Assembly: GCA_028822695.1 (NCBI GenBank)
Contig: JAPKDA010000015.1
Span: forward strand, 1-35,124
Length of the DNA stretch: 35,124 nt
Source: Akkermansiaceae bacterium
GTDB taxonomy: Bacteria > Verrucomicrobiota > Verrucomicrobiia > Verrucomicrobiales > Akkermansiaceae
Direction: 5' to 3'
Shown here piece by piece: positions 24,295-32,854 of the stretch. The notes beneath the pieces were generated by a model that saw only the letters and a list, made by a program, of their open reading frames with translations, was not told the DNA's origin and ran no database searches. The translations under genes and the position numbers were made by a program. Within the stretch, counting starts at the first letter, position 1; each line of letters opens with the position of its first letter.

Positions 24295-25167
24295 TTACGC
24301 ATCGTCATCGCCGCTGAAGTCCACCTGTTCGACGGTGGCATTTCCGCGAAGGCTGGCGGCGAAGGTTTTGAGGGCTTCACGGCGGTGGTGGAAGTTGTAG
24401 CGCTCCTTGAGTTGATCGCGGAGTTCCTCAAAAGGGGTGACGATGGAGGGTTTGAGCTCGGCGACCTGGACGATGTGCAGGGCGTGCTCGTAGGCGAGGA
24501 CGGGGCTGACTTCCTTTTCGCGCATGGTGAAGATCATCGACTCGAAGTGGTTGCCGGGCCGGTCGAGGGTGATCCAGTCGAGGTCGATTTCGCCGGAATC
24601 CTTTTCAGTTTCCTTTTTGGCGAGTTCTTCGAAGTCCGCGCCTTCGAGCGCTTTTTCGCGGATGCAGCGCATGTCCTCGAGGAGGGCGATGGGGTCGTTG
24701 TGGCGGTCGAGAAATTTGACGAGATGGAGGCAGTGGGCTTCGGCGATGCTGCGGTACTCGGTGCGGTGTTCCTCGTAGTAGGTGCGGAGATCCTCTTCGG
24801 TGGGGTCGGCGAGGTCCTTGGTGAGATCCTTGAGGAGGGTTTCCATGCGGAGGTTTGCTTCGCACTCGTCGCGGAGTTGGTCACGTTGGGCTTCGAGCAT
24901 GTCCCAGCTTGCGCCGTGCCCGCGGTAGGTTTTGATGATTTCCTCGAGGCATTCCCGGACTTCGTCTTCGGGCATCTTTGGGTAGCGGATCTCGGCTTCC
25001 TGGGCGATGACGATGGAGTCGACGACCTCCTCTTCGGCCTCCTTCATGAACTCGGGGTCGCGTTCACAGCAGGAGATTTGCAGGCGGGTTTCGGCTTCGG
25101 CTTTGATGCGGGAGAAAGTCTCCTCGATCAGGTTGGGGTCGATGAGTTCGCCGTTAACGCGGAGCAT
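24295..25167 (-). CDS. PpiC-type (parvulin) peptidyl-prolyl isomerase, SurA-like layout without signal peptide
   Basis: The 290-residue protein has an N-terminal helical, highly charged part (1-145) resembling SurA_N/trigger-like chaperone arms. A parvulin-like rotamase domain follows at about 146-255 (AEAHCLHLVKF, GADFEELAKKETEKDSG, DLDWITLDRPGNHFESMIFT, PVLAYEHALHIVQV). No signal peptide or membrane segment is seen at the chosen ATG, so it may act in the cytoplasm. Conserved parvulin features such as the GG-x-LGW motif are altered here to GEIDLDWIT, so isomerase activity may be weak. It lies between a lipoprotein protease and glycyl-tRNA synthetase, separated from both by repeats. Confidence 0.78.
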   Translation of the reverse strand: MLRVNGELIDPNLIEETFSRIKAEAETRLQISCCERDPEFMKEAEEEVVDSIVIAQEAEIRYPKMPEDEVRECLEEIIKTYRGHGASWDMLEAQRDQLRDECEANLRMETLLKDLTKDLADPTEEDLRTYYEEHRTEYRSIAEAHCLHLVKFLDRHNDPIALLEDMRCIREKALEGADFEELAKKETEKDSGEIDLDWITLDRPGNHFESMIFTMREKEVSPVLAYEHALHIVQVAELKPSIVTPFEELRDQLKERYNFHHRREALKTFAASLRGNATVEQVDFSGDDDA

Positions 25168-25238
25168 GGGGGAGGTTAACCCGATTTTTTGGAGGGGCTA
25201 GGGTTTATTGGGGGGTGGGTGGAGATGGCGGAGGCGAA

Positions 25239-25254
25239 GCCGCCGGACGGCGGC
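25239..25254 (+). repeat. Hairpin gccgcc-ggac-ggcggc
   Basis: A 6-bp perfect stem with a GGAC loop lies in the 159-base gap between the PpiC-like and glycyl-tRNA synthetase genes. It fits the GGA-loop hairpin family and could also act as a terminator for glyQS transcription. Confidence 0.5.
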
Positions 25255-25303
25255 GGGTGCCAGCCACCACTGAGGAGTGCGGCTGAGGCCGGGGGGGTTA
25301 GAT

Positions 25304-25326
25304 GGTGACCGGGACGGTCAGGCCAC
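25304..25326 (+). repeat. Dispersed ggtgaccgggacggtca repeat
   Basis: ggtgaccgggacggtcaggc plus cac directly abuts the stop codon of the minus-strand glycyl-tRNA synthetase gene, as the copy at 10093-10118 abuts the Gfo/Idh/MocA stop. tgacc and ggtca arms can pair. Confidence 0.65.
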
Positions 25327-26769
25327 TTACCGGATTCGTGCTGAGAGCCAGTTGAGGAGCTCGGCGATGGGGACGCGTTCCTGCTCCATGGAGTCACGGT
25401 GGCGGATGGTGATGGTGTCGGTGAGGGATTGGTCGTCACCTTCGGCTTGGCCGATCGTTTCGAAGTCGATGGCGATGCAGAAGGGGGTGCCGACTTCGTC
25501 CTGACGACGGTAGCGGCGGCCGATGGCAGCGGTTTCGTCGTAGAAAATGTTCATGAAGGGCTGCAGGAGAGCCTGCACTTCCCTGGCCTTGGCGACGAGC
25601 TCGGGCTTGTTCTTCAGGAGGGGAAGGATGGCGGCCTTGATGGGCGCGACGTTTGGGTTGAAGCGCATCACGGTGCGGATGTCGGTCTTGCCGCCTTCCT
25701 TGGTGAGGTCTTCTTCGTCGTAGGCTTCGCAAATGAGGGCGAGGACGGTGCGGTCGCAACCGGCGGAGGGCTCGACGACGTGGGGAAGGAACTTCTCCTT
25801 CGTTTGCTCGTCGAAATACTCGAGGGGCTTCTGCCAATTCTCGTCAATGGGGTTTCCGTCATCGTCTTTTCGGGCCAGGGCTTTGGCGTGGGCGCCGAGG
25901 TCGTAGTCGCCGCGGTAGGCGACGCCTTCGAGTTCCTGTTGGCCGAAGGGGAAGTCGTATTCGATGTCGTAAGTCTTCTTCGAATAGTGGGCGCGTTCGC
26001 CGTCCGGGATGTCGAGGACGTGGAGCTTGTCGGAATCGAGTCCAATCTCGGCATAGAACTCGAGGCGCTTGGCGAGCCATTCCTCGGTGAGGCGCAGGCC
26101 GTCTTCGGGGCGGCAGAAGTATTCCACTTCCATCTGTTCGAATTCACGGGAGCGAAAGGTGAAGTTGCGCGGATTGATTTCGTTGCGGAACGACTTTCCG
26201 ATTTGGGCGATGCCGAAGGGAAGTTTGATGCGGTTGGAGTCCATCACGTTCTTGTATTGCACGAAGATGGACTGAGCGGTTTCGGGACGGAGATAGGCGG
26301 TGGCGTTCGGATCGTTTTCGTCGGCCGAGGCGCCCATCTGCGTTTTGAACATCAGTTCGAAGTCACGCGGTTCGGTGAGTTCGCAGGACTTGTCCTCTCC
26401 TTTTGGGAGCTGGGCCTTTTTCTCGCAGGTGGGAGGGCCATCAAGTGTGTCTGCCCGATAGCGTTTCTTGCAGACCTTGCAGTCGACCATGGGATCGGAG
26501 AATCCGCCGACGTGACCGGAGGCGGTGAGGACGGCGTGGTGGGTTAGAATTGATCCGTCGAGGCCGAGGATGTCGTCGCGTTCCTGGACGTTTTTGCGCC
26601 ACCAGTATTCCTTGAGGTTGCGTTTGAGTTCGGTGCCGAGCGGGCCGTAGTCCCAGCATCCGTTGAGGCCGCCGTAGAGTTCTGCGGACTGGAAGATGAA
26701 GCCCTTGCGCTTACAGAGGGAAACGATCTTTTCCATGCGGGCGGTGTCGGTTTGCTCTTTGTTGGCCAT
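25327..26769 (-). CDS. glyQS: Glycyl-tRNA synthetase, single-chain class II type
   Basis: The 480-residue protein is the alpha2-type glycyl-tRNA synthetase, which charges tRNA-Gly in the cytoplasm. Evidence includes the N-terminal KRKGFIFQSAELYGGLNG and WDYGPLGTELKRN. A cysteine-containing insertion (CKVCKKRY...TCEKKA) follows, then class II motif 2 IAQIGKSFRNEI and EFEQMEVEYF. PHVVEPSAGCDRTVLAL is motif 3. The C-terminal anticodon-binding domain runs from about residue 385. Most bacteria outside the Bacillota and Actinobacteria use an alpha2beta2 enzyme, so this form is a useful lineage marker. It is apparently monocistronic. Confidence 0.96.
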   Translation of the reverse strand: MANKEQTDTARMEKIVSLCKRKGFIFQSAELYGGLNGCWDYGPLGTELKRNLKEYWWRKNVQERDDILGLDGSILTHHAVLTASGHVGGFSDPMVDCKVCKKRYRADTLDGPPTCEKKAQLPKGEDKSCELTEPRDFELMFKTQMGASADENDPNATAYLRPETAQSIFVQYKNVMDSNRIKLPFGIAQIGKSFRNEINPRNFTFRSREFEQMEVEYFCRPEDGLRLTEEWLAKRLEFYAEIGLDSDKLHVLDIPDGERAHYSKKTYDIEYDFPFGQQELEGVAYRGDYDLGAHAKALARKDDDGNPIDENWQKPLEYFDEQTKEKFLPHVVEPSAGCDRTVLALICEAYDEEDLTKEGGKTDIRTVMRFNPNVAPIKAAILPLLKNKPELVAKAREVQALLQPFMNIFYDETAAIGRRYRRQDEVGTPFCIAIDFETIGQAEGDDQSLTDTITIRHRDSMEQERVPIAELLNWLSARIR

Positions 26770-26843
26770 AATATCCCGGGTGACCGGGCGGGGATGGAAG
26801 CAGGCCGGGAGGCCTCCGGCAAGGCGGGATTCCCGGGAGAGAG

Positions 26844-28271
26844 CTACTGGGCGGGGGCCATGAGACGGGCGCCGCGGCAGGCGGCCCGGAAGAGGAAGGA
26901 GCGGGAATTGAAGTCTTCCACGGTCGCCTCACGGGCCTCTTGGAAGTCCTTGGAGAGCATCGTTTCGATTTCGCTGAGGAAGGCGGGATCGGAAGAGAGG
27001 GCGGTGATTTCGAAATTCAGGCGGAAGGAGCGGTTGTCGAGGTTGGCGGTTCCCACGGCAGCGTGGTCGTCGGTGAGGAGGGTCTTCTGGTGGAGAAAGC
27101 CCTTCGTGTAGCGGTAGAGTTTGACCCCGAGGGGGATGGTCGTTTCGTAGAAGGAATAGGAGGAGAGGTAGACGAGGAGGTGGTCGACTTTTTGAGGGAG
27201 GAGAACGCGGACATCGACTCCGCGGATGGCGGCAGCTTGCAGGGCGGCGAGGACGCCGGGGTCCGGGACGAAATATGGAGAGGTGATCCAGAGGCGTTTG
27301 TGGGCTGTGCTGGCGGCCTCCACGACGAAGAGTTGCCATGACTCCTGTGGGTCGGCCGGGCCGGTGGGGAGGATTTGGCAGCGTTGATTTTTCTTCTCGG
27401 GCTCCGGATGGACTTTCACTTTGGGAACGTCGGCGGCGGCCCAGAACCAATCTTCGAGAAAGACCATTTGCACGGCCTGCACCGCTGGACCTCGGATGCG
27501 CAAGTGTGTGTCGCGCCAGGCACCGAAGCGGGGGTTGCGGCCGAGATAGTCGTCACCGACGTTCAGTCCACCGACGAATGCGTCTTCGCCATCAACGATG
27601 ACAACTTTGCGGTGGTTGCGGAAATTAATTTGCAGACGGGACCACCAGTAGCGGTTGGTCCCGAACGAGCTGCACTGGATGCCGGCTTCACGCATCTCGC
27701 GAAGGTAAGAGGAGGGAAGTTTGTGGGAGCCGATTTCGTCGAAGAGAAAATGAACCCGGATGCCTGCCTTGGCCCGGGCCACGAGGGCGTCTTTGAACGC
27801 GGAGCCGAGTCTGTCGTTCATGACGATGAAGAAGTTGACGAAGATGTAGTCCTTCGCCTTCTCCAGCGCTTCGAACAGGGAGTCGAAAGTAGCCTCGCCA
27901 TCGATGAGGACCTTGATGTCATTGCCGTGGACCTCCGGGAAGCCGCCGAGACGTTCGGCGGCTTCCATCAAAGGGGAGGGGTCCTCGACCTGGTATTTGA
28001 GGAAGGCGGTGCGCAGGTTCATGGAGTTCTGGACGAGACGTTCATCGTCGGCTCTCCGGGCGCGGACATAGCCAGTGAATTTGTTTCTACCAAGGATCCA
28101 GTAGAAAGGAATAGCGATGTAAGGCATCGCGGCGAGGGAGACGATCCATGCGATGGTGCCCTGCGCGGTGCGCCCATTCATGATGACGTGAATGGTATGC
28201 AGAACACCGATGATGTGCACAAGCAGCACTCCGAGGGCGGCTGGCAAGGCAATGGTTTCTGTTGGAGGCAC
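26844..28271 (-). CDS. cls: Cardiolipin synthase (phospholipase D family)
   Basis: The 475-residue protein has two N-terminal helices (about 10-30 and 40-61), then two phospholipase D halves, each with an HKD motif: HRKVVIVD (His220, Lys222, Asp227) and HQKTLLTD (His394, Lys396, Asp401). The layout and length match bacterial ClsA, which joins two phosphatidylglycerols (or PG and another phospholipid) at the inner membrane. GGLNVGDDYLGRNPRFGAWR after the first motif is typical. It lies 74 bases downstream of the glyQS start on the same strand, but no operon is implied, since it is transcribed first. Confidence 0.94.
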   Translation of the reverse strand: MPPTETIALPAALGVLLVHIIGVLHTIHVIMNGRTAQGTIAWIVSLAAMPYIAIPFYWILGRNKFTGYVRARRADDERLVQNSMNLRTAFLKYQVEDPSPLMEAAERLGGFPEVHGNDIKVLIDGEATFDSLFEALEKAKDYIFVNFFIVMNDRLGSAFKDALVARAKAGIRVHFLFDEIGSHKLPSSYLREMREAGIQCSSFGTNRYWWSRLQINFRNHRKVVIVDGEDAFVGGLNVGDDYLGRNPRFGAWRDTHLRIRGPAVQAVQMVFLEDWFWAAADVPKVKVHPEPEKKNQRCQILPTGPADPQESWQLFVVEAASTAHKRLWITSPYFVPDPGVLAALQAAAIRGVDVRVLLPQKVDHLLVYLSSYSFYETTIPLGVKLYRYTKGFLHQKTLLTDDHAAVGTANLDNRSFRLNFEITALSSDPAFLSEIETMLSKDFQEAREATVEDFNSRSFLFRAACRGARLMAPAQ

Positions 28272-28362
28272 CCTGAAACCATAAGCGCAAAGGTGGGGAA
28301 GGTCAGGAGAAAAGAAGTGCGGTCGGCGGGATATGGGGTGATTGTGGATGGATTGGATGGAG

Positions 28363-28383
28363 ACCGGGGGCGGGCCGCCCCCG
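28363..28383 (+). repeat. GC-rich hairpin between divergent genes
   Basis: ccgggggc-gggcc-gcccccgg forms a perfect 8-bp stem, followed by cacggcctgcgg, which resembles the right arm of the element at 22172-22212. The 187-base spacer separates the divergent cardiolipin synthase and exonuclease VII genes and must also contain their promoters. Confidence 0.6.
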
Positions 28384-28458
28384 GCACGGCCTGCGGGAAG
28401 ACGCCACTGCGTCAGTTAGGGGGTTGTCACCGGGAATTGGTTGGCTAGGGTTTTGGGC

Positions 28459-29829
28459 ATGCGGGTGAACGAGCAGGGCAGGCAGTATACGGATCGGGAG
28501 GACCGGGCCTTGAGTGTGTCGAAGTTGGTGCGGCGGATGCGGAATATTCTGGAGATCGAGATTGGGGAGTTGTGGGTGGAGGGGGAGGTGTCGAACATGC
28601 GGATGCAGGCGAGTGGGCATGCGTATTTTTCGTTGAAGGATGAGAAGTCGCAGATTTCCTGTGCGATGTTTGGGGCGAAGCGTCGGGAGGGATGGCAGGC
28701 TCTGGAGGACGGGGCGAAGGTGCGGGTTTTTGGGGAGGTGACGATTTACGAAGCGCGGGGGACGGCGCAGTTGGTGGTGAAGCGGGTGGAGTCGGCGGGC
28801 CAGGGCGATTTACAGGCGCGGTTTGAGGCCTTGAAGCGGAAGTTGCAGGAGGAGGGGTTGTTTGCGGCGGGGGAGAAGAAGGCGTTGCCGAAATTTCCGA
28901 AGACGATTGGGTTGGTGACTTCGCCGACCGGGGCGGCCTTACAGGACATGATGAATGTGTTGTCGCGGCGGGCTCCGTGGGTGACGGCGGTATTGTATCC
29001 GGTGGCGGTGCAGGGGAAGGGTGCGGAGCGGGGGATTGCCCGGGCGATTGAGCAGTTGGGAGAGGCGGAGAAGTATGGGATGCCGCAGTGTGATGTGTTG
29101 ATCGTGGGGCGCGGCGGTGGATCGCTGGAGGACTTGTGGAATTTCAACGAGGAGATCGTGGCGCGGGCGATTCATGCCTGTCCGATTCCGGTGGTCTCGG
29201 CGGTGGGGCATGAGATTGATTTTACGATTGCGGATTTTGTGGCGGATGAGCGTGCTCCCACGCCGAGTGCGGCTGCGGAGTTGGTGGTGCCGGACGGGGA
29301 GGAGTTGGGGTTGCGAGTGAAGAGGATGGGGGAGAGTTTGAAGCGGCCGGTGTTGGAGGCGTTGCGGCGGGGTGAGGATGTGTTGCGTTATGCGCGGCGC
29401 GGGGTGATGGCGCGGGGGGCGGAGAAGGCTTTGCGGGAACCGGTGCTGCGTATGGATGAGCTACGAGGGCGGCTTGGGCAGGTGGTGAAGGATCGGTTGA
29501 ATGAAGCGGAGGCGGAGGCGCGGGATCACCGGGCGTCGTGGAAGATGTTGCATCCGTTGGTGATAGTGGAGCGGCGGCGGGAGGGGCTGGCGCAGATCCA
29601 GATGCGGTTGAAGCACGGGATGGAACGGCGGGTGGAGGGGTGTGAAGCGAAGTTGGCGAGGTTGGGTGGGTTGGTGAAGGCGCTGGGGCCGGAGTCGGCG
29701 TTTGAGCGGGGTTTTTCGATTACGTTTGGACCGGACGGGAAGGTGGTGCGGAGTCCGGAGGAAGTGAAGGAAGGGGATGCGTTGGAGACGATGACGAAGG
29801 GTGGGGTGGTGGGGAGTACGGTGGATTGA
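28459..29829 (+). CDS. xseA: Exodeoxyribonuclease VII large subunit
   Basis: The 456-residue protein has an N-terminal OB fold (about 12-105, with LWVEGEVSNMRMQASGHAYF). The catalytic domain contains FPKTIGLVTSPTGAALQDM, VLIVGRGGGSLEDLWNFNEE and HEIDFTIADFVADERAPTPS. A long helical region follows, and a C-terminal strand segment ends at FERGFSITFGPDG. With the small subunit XseB it degrades single-stranded DNA in either direction. No xseB frame was recognised directly downstream, so the partner must be elsewhere. ATG 28459 gives the standard N-terminus. Confidence 0.95.
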   Translation: MRVNEQGRQYTDREDRALSVSKLVRRMRNILEIEIGELWVEGEVSNMRMQASGHAYFSLKDEKSQISCAMFGAKRREGWQALEDGAKVRVFGEVTIYEARGTAQLVVKRVESAGQGDLQARFEALKRKLQEEGLFAAGEKKALPKFPKTIGLVTSPTGAALQDMMNVLSRRAPWVTAVLYPVAVQGKGAERGIARAIEQLGEAEKYGMPQCDVLIVGRGGGSLEDLWNFNEEIVARAIHACPIPVVSAVGHEIDFTIADFVADERAPTPSAAAELVVPDGEELGLRVKRMGESLKRPVLEALRRGEDVLRYARRGVMARGAEKALREPVLRMDELRGRLGQVVKDRLNEAEAEARDHRASWKMLHPLVIVERRREGLAQIQMRLKHGMERRVEGCEAKLARLGGLVKALGPESAFERGFSITFGPDGKVVRSPEEVKEGDALETMTKGGVVGSTVD

Positions 29830-29843
29830 GGGGGCTGCTGCGC

Positions 29844-29922
29844 AGCGGTTATCGGTTATTGGTTATCAGGGGTTGGGAAGTGCGGCTCTCGCCGGGGGAT
29901 TTAGTGGGGACCGGGACTGTCC
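29844..29922 (+). repeat. Two dispersed repeats after xseA
   Basis: cggttatcggttattggtta (29844-29871 in full) matches 24194-24220. It is followed by ggggac-cgggact-gtcccc (29904-29922), a 6-bp stem related to the tgaccgggac family. Together they fill most of the 115-base space between xseA and the microprotein gene and may help end transcription from both sides. Confidence 0.55.
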
Positions 29923-29944
29923 CCTTACTGTTGGGACGGACAGC

Positions 29945-30085
29945 CTACTTTTTGTAGGCGGGATCGAGCAGAAGCTCTTCTCCGGACTCCTTGGTGAGCG
30001 AGAATCCGGTGGCGAGCCAATCGAGGCGGGTGACGGCGAGGAGGGGCCAGAAGAGCGAAAGAAGGCGGAGGGTGAAGGGGGTCAT
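29945..30085 (-). CDS. Possible 46-residue single-pass membrane microprotein
   Basis: An ATG at 30085 on the minus strand opens 46 codons: [18 protein letters not shown], then [13 protein letters not shown], ending LLLDPAYKK. It has one hydrophobic segment (about 4-19) with a Trp-Pro kink and a charged tail. The composition is protein-like, with ordinary codons, and the adjacent frames look random. A methionine four codons upstream is another possible start. No family was recognised. It lies divergent to sucC, so the 112-base gap between them would hold both promoters; an AT-rich patch at 30130-30145 is the only hint. Confidence 0.45.
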   Translation of the reverse strand: MTPFTLRLLSLFWPLLAVTRLDWLATGFSLTKESGEELLLDPAYKK

Positions 30086-30197
30086 GGGGGGGAGCATGAG
30101 GGGTGTCTGTATGGTCGATGTGAGGAAAGCATTAAGAATTGATAAAACCGGGGTTGCAAGGCTGGGGAAGGTCGTTAGCGTCGCGGCGTTTCGCGCC

Positions 30198-31379
30198 ATG
30201 AATATCCACGAGTATCAAGCCAAGGAGTTGTTCGATAAATTTTCGGTAGGGAGCCCCAAGGGGACCGTTGCCAGCACTCCGGAAGAGGCCGAAGCGGCAG
30301 CGCAGGCGATTGGAGGAGGGGGTCTTGTGATCAAGGCACAGGTCCACGCCGGTGGACGGGGCAAGGGGACCTTCAAGAATGGTTTTCAGGGGGGTGTGCA
30401 TCTCGTCGACACGCCGGTGCAGGCGAAGGAATTCGCGGCGAAGATGTTGGGAGAGACTTTGGTGACCAAGCAGACCGGTGAGGCGGGCAAGTTGGTGCGC
30501 AAGGTGATGGTGGCCGAGTCGGTGGACATCGCGCATGAGTACTACTTGGCGATCCTCATGGACCGTGAGTCTTGTTCGCCGGTGATCGTGGCCTCCACGG
30601 AAGGCGGGATGGATATCGAAGAGGTGGCGGAGAAGACGCCGGAGAAAATGTTGCGTGAGTTCATTCATCCGCTGGCCGGGCTGCAGAGTTACGAAGTGCG
30701 GAAGTTGTCGGCGGGGCTTGGCCTGAAGGGCGCACAGGCGAAGGCTTTTGGGAAGTTGCTGGTGAATCTCTACAAACTCTTCCTGTCCTGTGATTGCTCG
30801 ATGGTGGAGATCAACCCACTGGTGGAGACGACGGACGGCGAGGTCCTCGCGCTGGATGCCAAGTTTGGATTCGATGACAACGCGCTTTATCGTCATCCGG
30901 ACATTATGGCCTACCGCGACACGGACGAGGAAGATCCTCGGGAAGTGGCGGCATCGGAGTCGGATTTGAACTACATTGGACTCGATGGAAACATCGCCTG
31001 TTTGGTGAACGGTGCGGGGCTGGCGATGGCGACGATGGACATCATCAAGTATGCCGGTGGCGAGCCCGCCAACTTCCTCGATGTGGGTGGTGGGGCGACC
31101 AAGGAGCAGGTGGTGGCGGCGTTCAAGATCATCACGAGTGATCCGAACGTGGAGGCGATCTTGGTGAATATTTTTGGAGGGATCATGGACTGCAACGTGA
31201 TCGCGGAAGGCATCGTGGCGGCGACGAAGGAAGTCTCCCTGGAGATTCCCCTGGTGGTTCGCCTTGAGGGCAACAACGTGGCGGCTGGCAAGAAGACGCT
31301 GGCGGAGAGCGGGTTGAACCTGATCACAGCAGACGACATTATGGATGCGGCGAAGAAAGTCGTGGCGTCCACCAAGTAA
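30198..31379 (+). CDS. sucC: Succinyl-CoA synthetase beta subunit
   Basis: The 393-residue protein starts [12 protein letters not shown], the standard SucC opening. It continues with an ATP-grasp domain ([38 protein letters not shown]) and a C-terminal CoA-ligase domain with [15 protein letters not shown] and [17 protein letters not shown]. In the TCA cycle it couples succinyl-CoA cleavage to nucleotide triphosphate formation. Codons are richer in C-ending, translationally favoured forms than other plus-strand genes, as expected of a highly expressed gene. Its sucD partner starts 19 bases downstream. Confidence 0.97.
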   Translation: MNIHEYQAKELFDKFSVGSPKGTVASTPEEAEAAAQAIGGGGLVIKAQVHAGGRGKGTFKNGFQGGVHLVDTPVQAKEFAAKMLGETLVTKQTGEAGKLVRKVMVAESVDIAHEYYLAILMDRESCSPVIVASTEGGMDIEEVAEKTPEKMLREFIHPLAGLQSYEVRKLSAGLGLKGAQAKAFGKLLVNLYKLFLSCDCSMVEINPLVETTDGEVLALDAKFGFDDNALYRHPDIMAYRDTDEEDPREVAASESDLNYIGLDGNIACLVNGAGLAMATMDIIKYAGGEPANFLDVGGGATKEQVVAAFKIITSDPNVEAILVNIFGGIMDCNVIAEGIVAATKEVSLEIPLVVRLEGNNVAAGKKTLAESGLNLITADDIMDAAKKVVASTK

Positions 31380-31398
31380 CTTTTAACCGAACGATACG

Positions 31399-32304
31399 AT
31401 GGCAATTCTAGTTGATGAGAACACGAAGGTCCTGGTTCAGGGCATCACCGGTGGGTTTGGCGGCAAGCATGCGCAGCTGAGTCTTGATTATGGGACGCAG
31501 CTCGTGGCGGGAGTGACCCCCGGCAAGGGTGGGCAGGTCTTTGAACACGGTGGCCACAAGGTGCCGATTTTTGATACGGTCGAGGAGGCCAAGGCAGAGA
31601 CCGGAGCGACCGCTTCGGCGATTTTCGTGCCGCCTCCGTTTGCGGCGGATGCGATATTGGAAGCGGTAGATGCGGGAATGGATTTGGTGGTGGCGATCAC
31701 GGAAGGAATTCCGGTGATGGACATGATGAAGGTGAAGGAAACGATGAAGGGATCGCAGGCGCGGCTCATCGGACCGAACTGCCCGGGGATCGTGACTCCT
31801 GGAACTGGCCCTGATTCTTCCGGTGGTTGCCGGATTGGGATCTCGCCGGGCTACATTCACCAGCGTGGCAAAGTGGGTATTGTTTCGCGTTCTGGAACGC
31901 TGACTTACGAGGCGGTTTGGCAGACCACGCAGCTTGGATTTGGTCAGAGCACTTGTGTGGGGATCGGTGGCGATCCGATCAACGGGACTTCGCACATCGA
32001 TTGTTTGCAGATGTTCAACGAGGACCCCGAGACTGAGGCGATCATCATGATCGGTGAGATCGGTGGTAGCGCGGAAGCGGAAGCAGCTCGTTGGGCGAAG
32101 GAGTATTGCAAGAAGCCGATTGCGGGATTCATTGCGGGAGCGACGGCGCCTCCGGGACGTCGGATGGGTCACGCGGGAGCGATTGTTGGTGGCGAGGAAG
32201 ACACCGCGGAGGCCAAGAAAGCAATTTTGGCGGAGTGTGGGATCGAAGTGGCGCAGACGCCCGCGGAGATCGGCACGGCTCTGGCCAAAGCGGCTGGCTG
32301 GTAA
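31399..32304 (+). CDS. sucD: Succinyl-CoA synthetase alpha subunit
   Basis: The 301-residue protein begins [18 protein letters not shown] and has the CoA-binding Rossmann domain, then [11 protein letters not shown], and the phosphohistidine segment [10 protein letters not shown] with His258 as the phosphorylated residue. It forms the catalytic complex with SucC. The 19-base spacing and shared codon style indicate one sucCD operon. Two short hairpins follow directly after the stop and probably end the transcript or belong to the dispersed hairpin family. Confidence 0.97.
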   Translation: MAILVDENTKVLVQGITGGFGGKHAQLSLDYGTQLVAGVTPGKGGQVFEHGGHKVPIFDTVEEAKAETGATASAIFVPPPFAADAILEAVDAGMDLVVAITEGIPVMDMMKVKETMKGSQARLIGPNCPGIVTPGTGPDSSGGCRIGISPGYIHQRGKVGIVSRSGTLTYEAVWQTTQLGFGQSTCVGIGGDPINGTSHIDCLQMFNEDPETEAIIMIGEIGGSAEAEAARWAKEYCKKPIAGFIAGATAPPGRRMGHAGAIVGGEEDTAEAKKAILAECGIEVAQTPAEIGTALAKAAGW

Positions 32305-32305
32305 G

Positions 32306-32324
32306 CGGCACACTCCGTGTGCCG
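32306..32324. terminator. Hairpin cggcacac-tcc-gtgtgccg after sucD
   Basis: A perfect 8-bp stem begins one base after the sucD stop. Read on the other strand its loop is GGA and its stem differs from the copy at 14036 by one compensated base pair. It may double as a sucCD terminator, but no T-tract follows. Confidence 0.55.
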
Positions 32325-32333
32325 AGGGGGCGT

Positions 32334-32357
32334 CAGCACACGGGGTGTGCTGGCTAC
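32334..32357 (+). repeat. Hairpin repeat cagcacac-ggg-gtgtgctg
   Basis: A perfect 8-bp stem (32334-32352) and the flank gctac match 14036-14059. The minus-strand ispF stop codon (32356-32354) lies inside the flank, so the repeat supplies the end of ispF. Confidence 0.8.
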
Positions 32358-32827
32358 ACCTCGACCGTGGCGATGGCCATGGCGGCGATGCCTTCTTTGC
32401 GGCCGACGAAGCCCATCGTTTCGTTGGTGGTGGCCTTGACTCCGATTTGTCCGGGGGTGATGCCGAGGGCTTTGGCGATGTTTGCCTTCATGGCTTCGGC
32501 GTGGGGGAGGACTTTGGGGGCCTCAGCGATAAGAGTGCTGTCGATGTTGTTGAGGGTGGCTCCGTGTTCGGTGAGGAGCTCGCGGCATTTGGCGAGGATG
32601 TCGAGGGAGCAGATGCCTTCGATGGAGGCATCGGTGGGTGGGAAGTAGTGGCCGATATCGGGGAGGCCGAGGGCACCGAGGACGGAGTCGGCGATGGCGT
32701 GGGAGAGGACATCCGCGTCGGAGTGTCCGGAGAGGCCGTGGGTGTGTGGGATGTCGACGCCGCCGAGGATGAGGGGGCGGTTTTCAGCGAATTGGTGGAC
32801 GTCGTAGCCGATGCCGGAGCGGATCAT
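32354..32827 (-). CDS. ispF: 2-C-methyl-D-erythritol 2,4-cyclodiphosphate synthase
   Basis: The 157-residue enzyme of the MEP isoprenoid pathway makes the cyclodiphosphate from CDP-methylerythritol phosphate. Metal ligands are visible as GYDVH (Asp9, His11) and His43 in the SGHSDADVLSHA segment. The C-terminal KATTNETMGFVGRKEGIAA is the CMP-binding signature. Length is standard. It is the last gene of a minus-strand run, 27 bases after the inositol-monophosphatase-like gene, with a short gaggtcag repeat in between. The stop codon is in a dispersed hairpin repeat. Confidence 0.97.
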   Translation of the reverse strand: MIRSGIGYDVHQFAENRPLILGGVDIPHTHGLSGHSDADVLSHAIADSVLGALGLPDIGHYFPPTDASIEGICSLDILAKCRELLTEHGATLNNIDSTLIAEAPKVLPHAEAMKANIAKALGITPGQIGVKATTNETMGFVGRKEGIAAMAIATVEV

Positions 32828-32833
32828 GATTTT

Positions 32834-32851
32834 TCAGAGGTCAGAGGTCAG
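32834..32851 (+). repeat. Short tandem gaggtcag repeat
   Basis: cagaggtcagaggtcaga fills the gap between ispF and the upstream phosphatase gene. The same unit is seen at 3977-4001. Confidence 0.45.
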
Positions 32852-32854
32852 AGC

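Noticed and set aside
24265-26547. Long plus-strand frames (over 300 codons at 24265-25179 and 25399-26547)
   Set aside because: They are antisense shadows of the PpiC-like and glycyl-tRNA synthetase genes. Their products are simple Gly/Val/Glu-rich strings produced by the codon bias.
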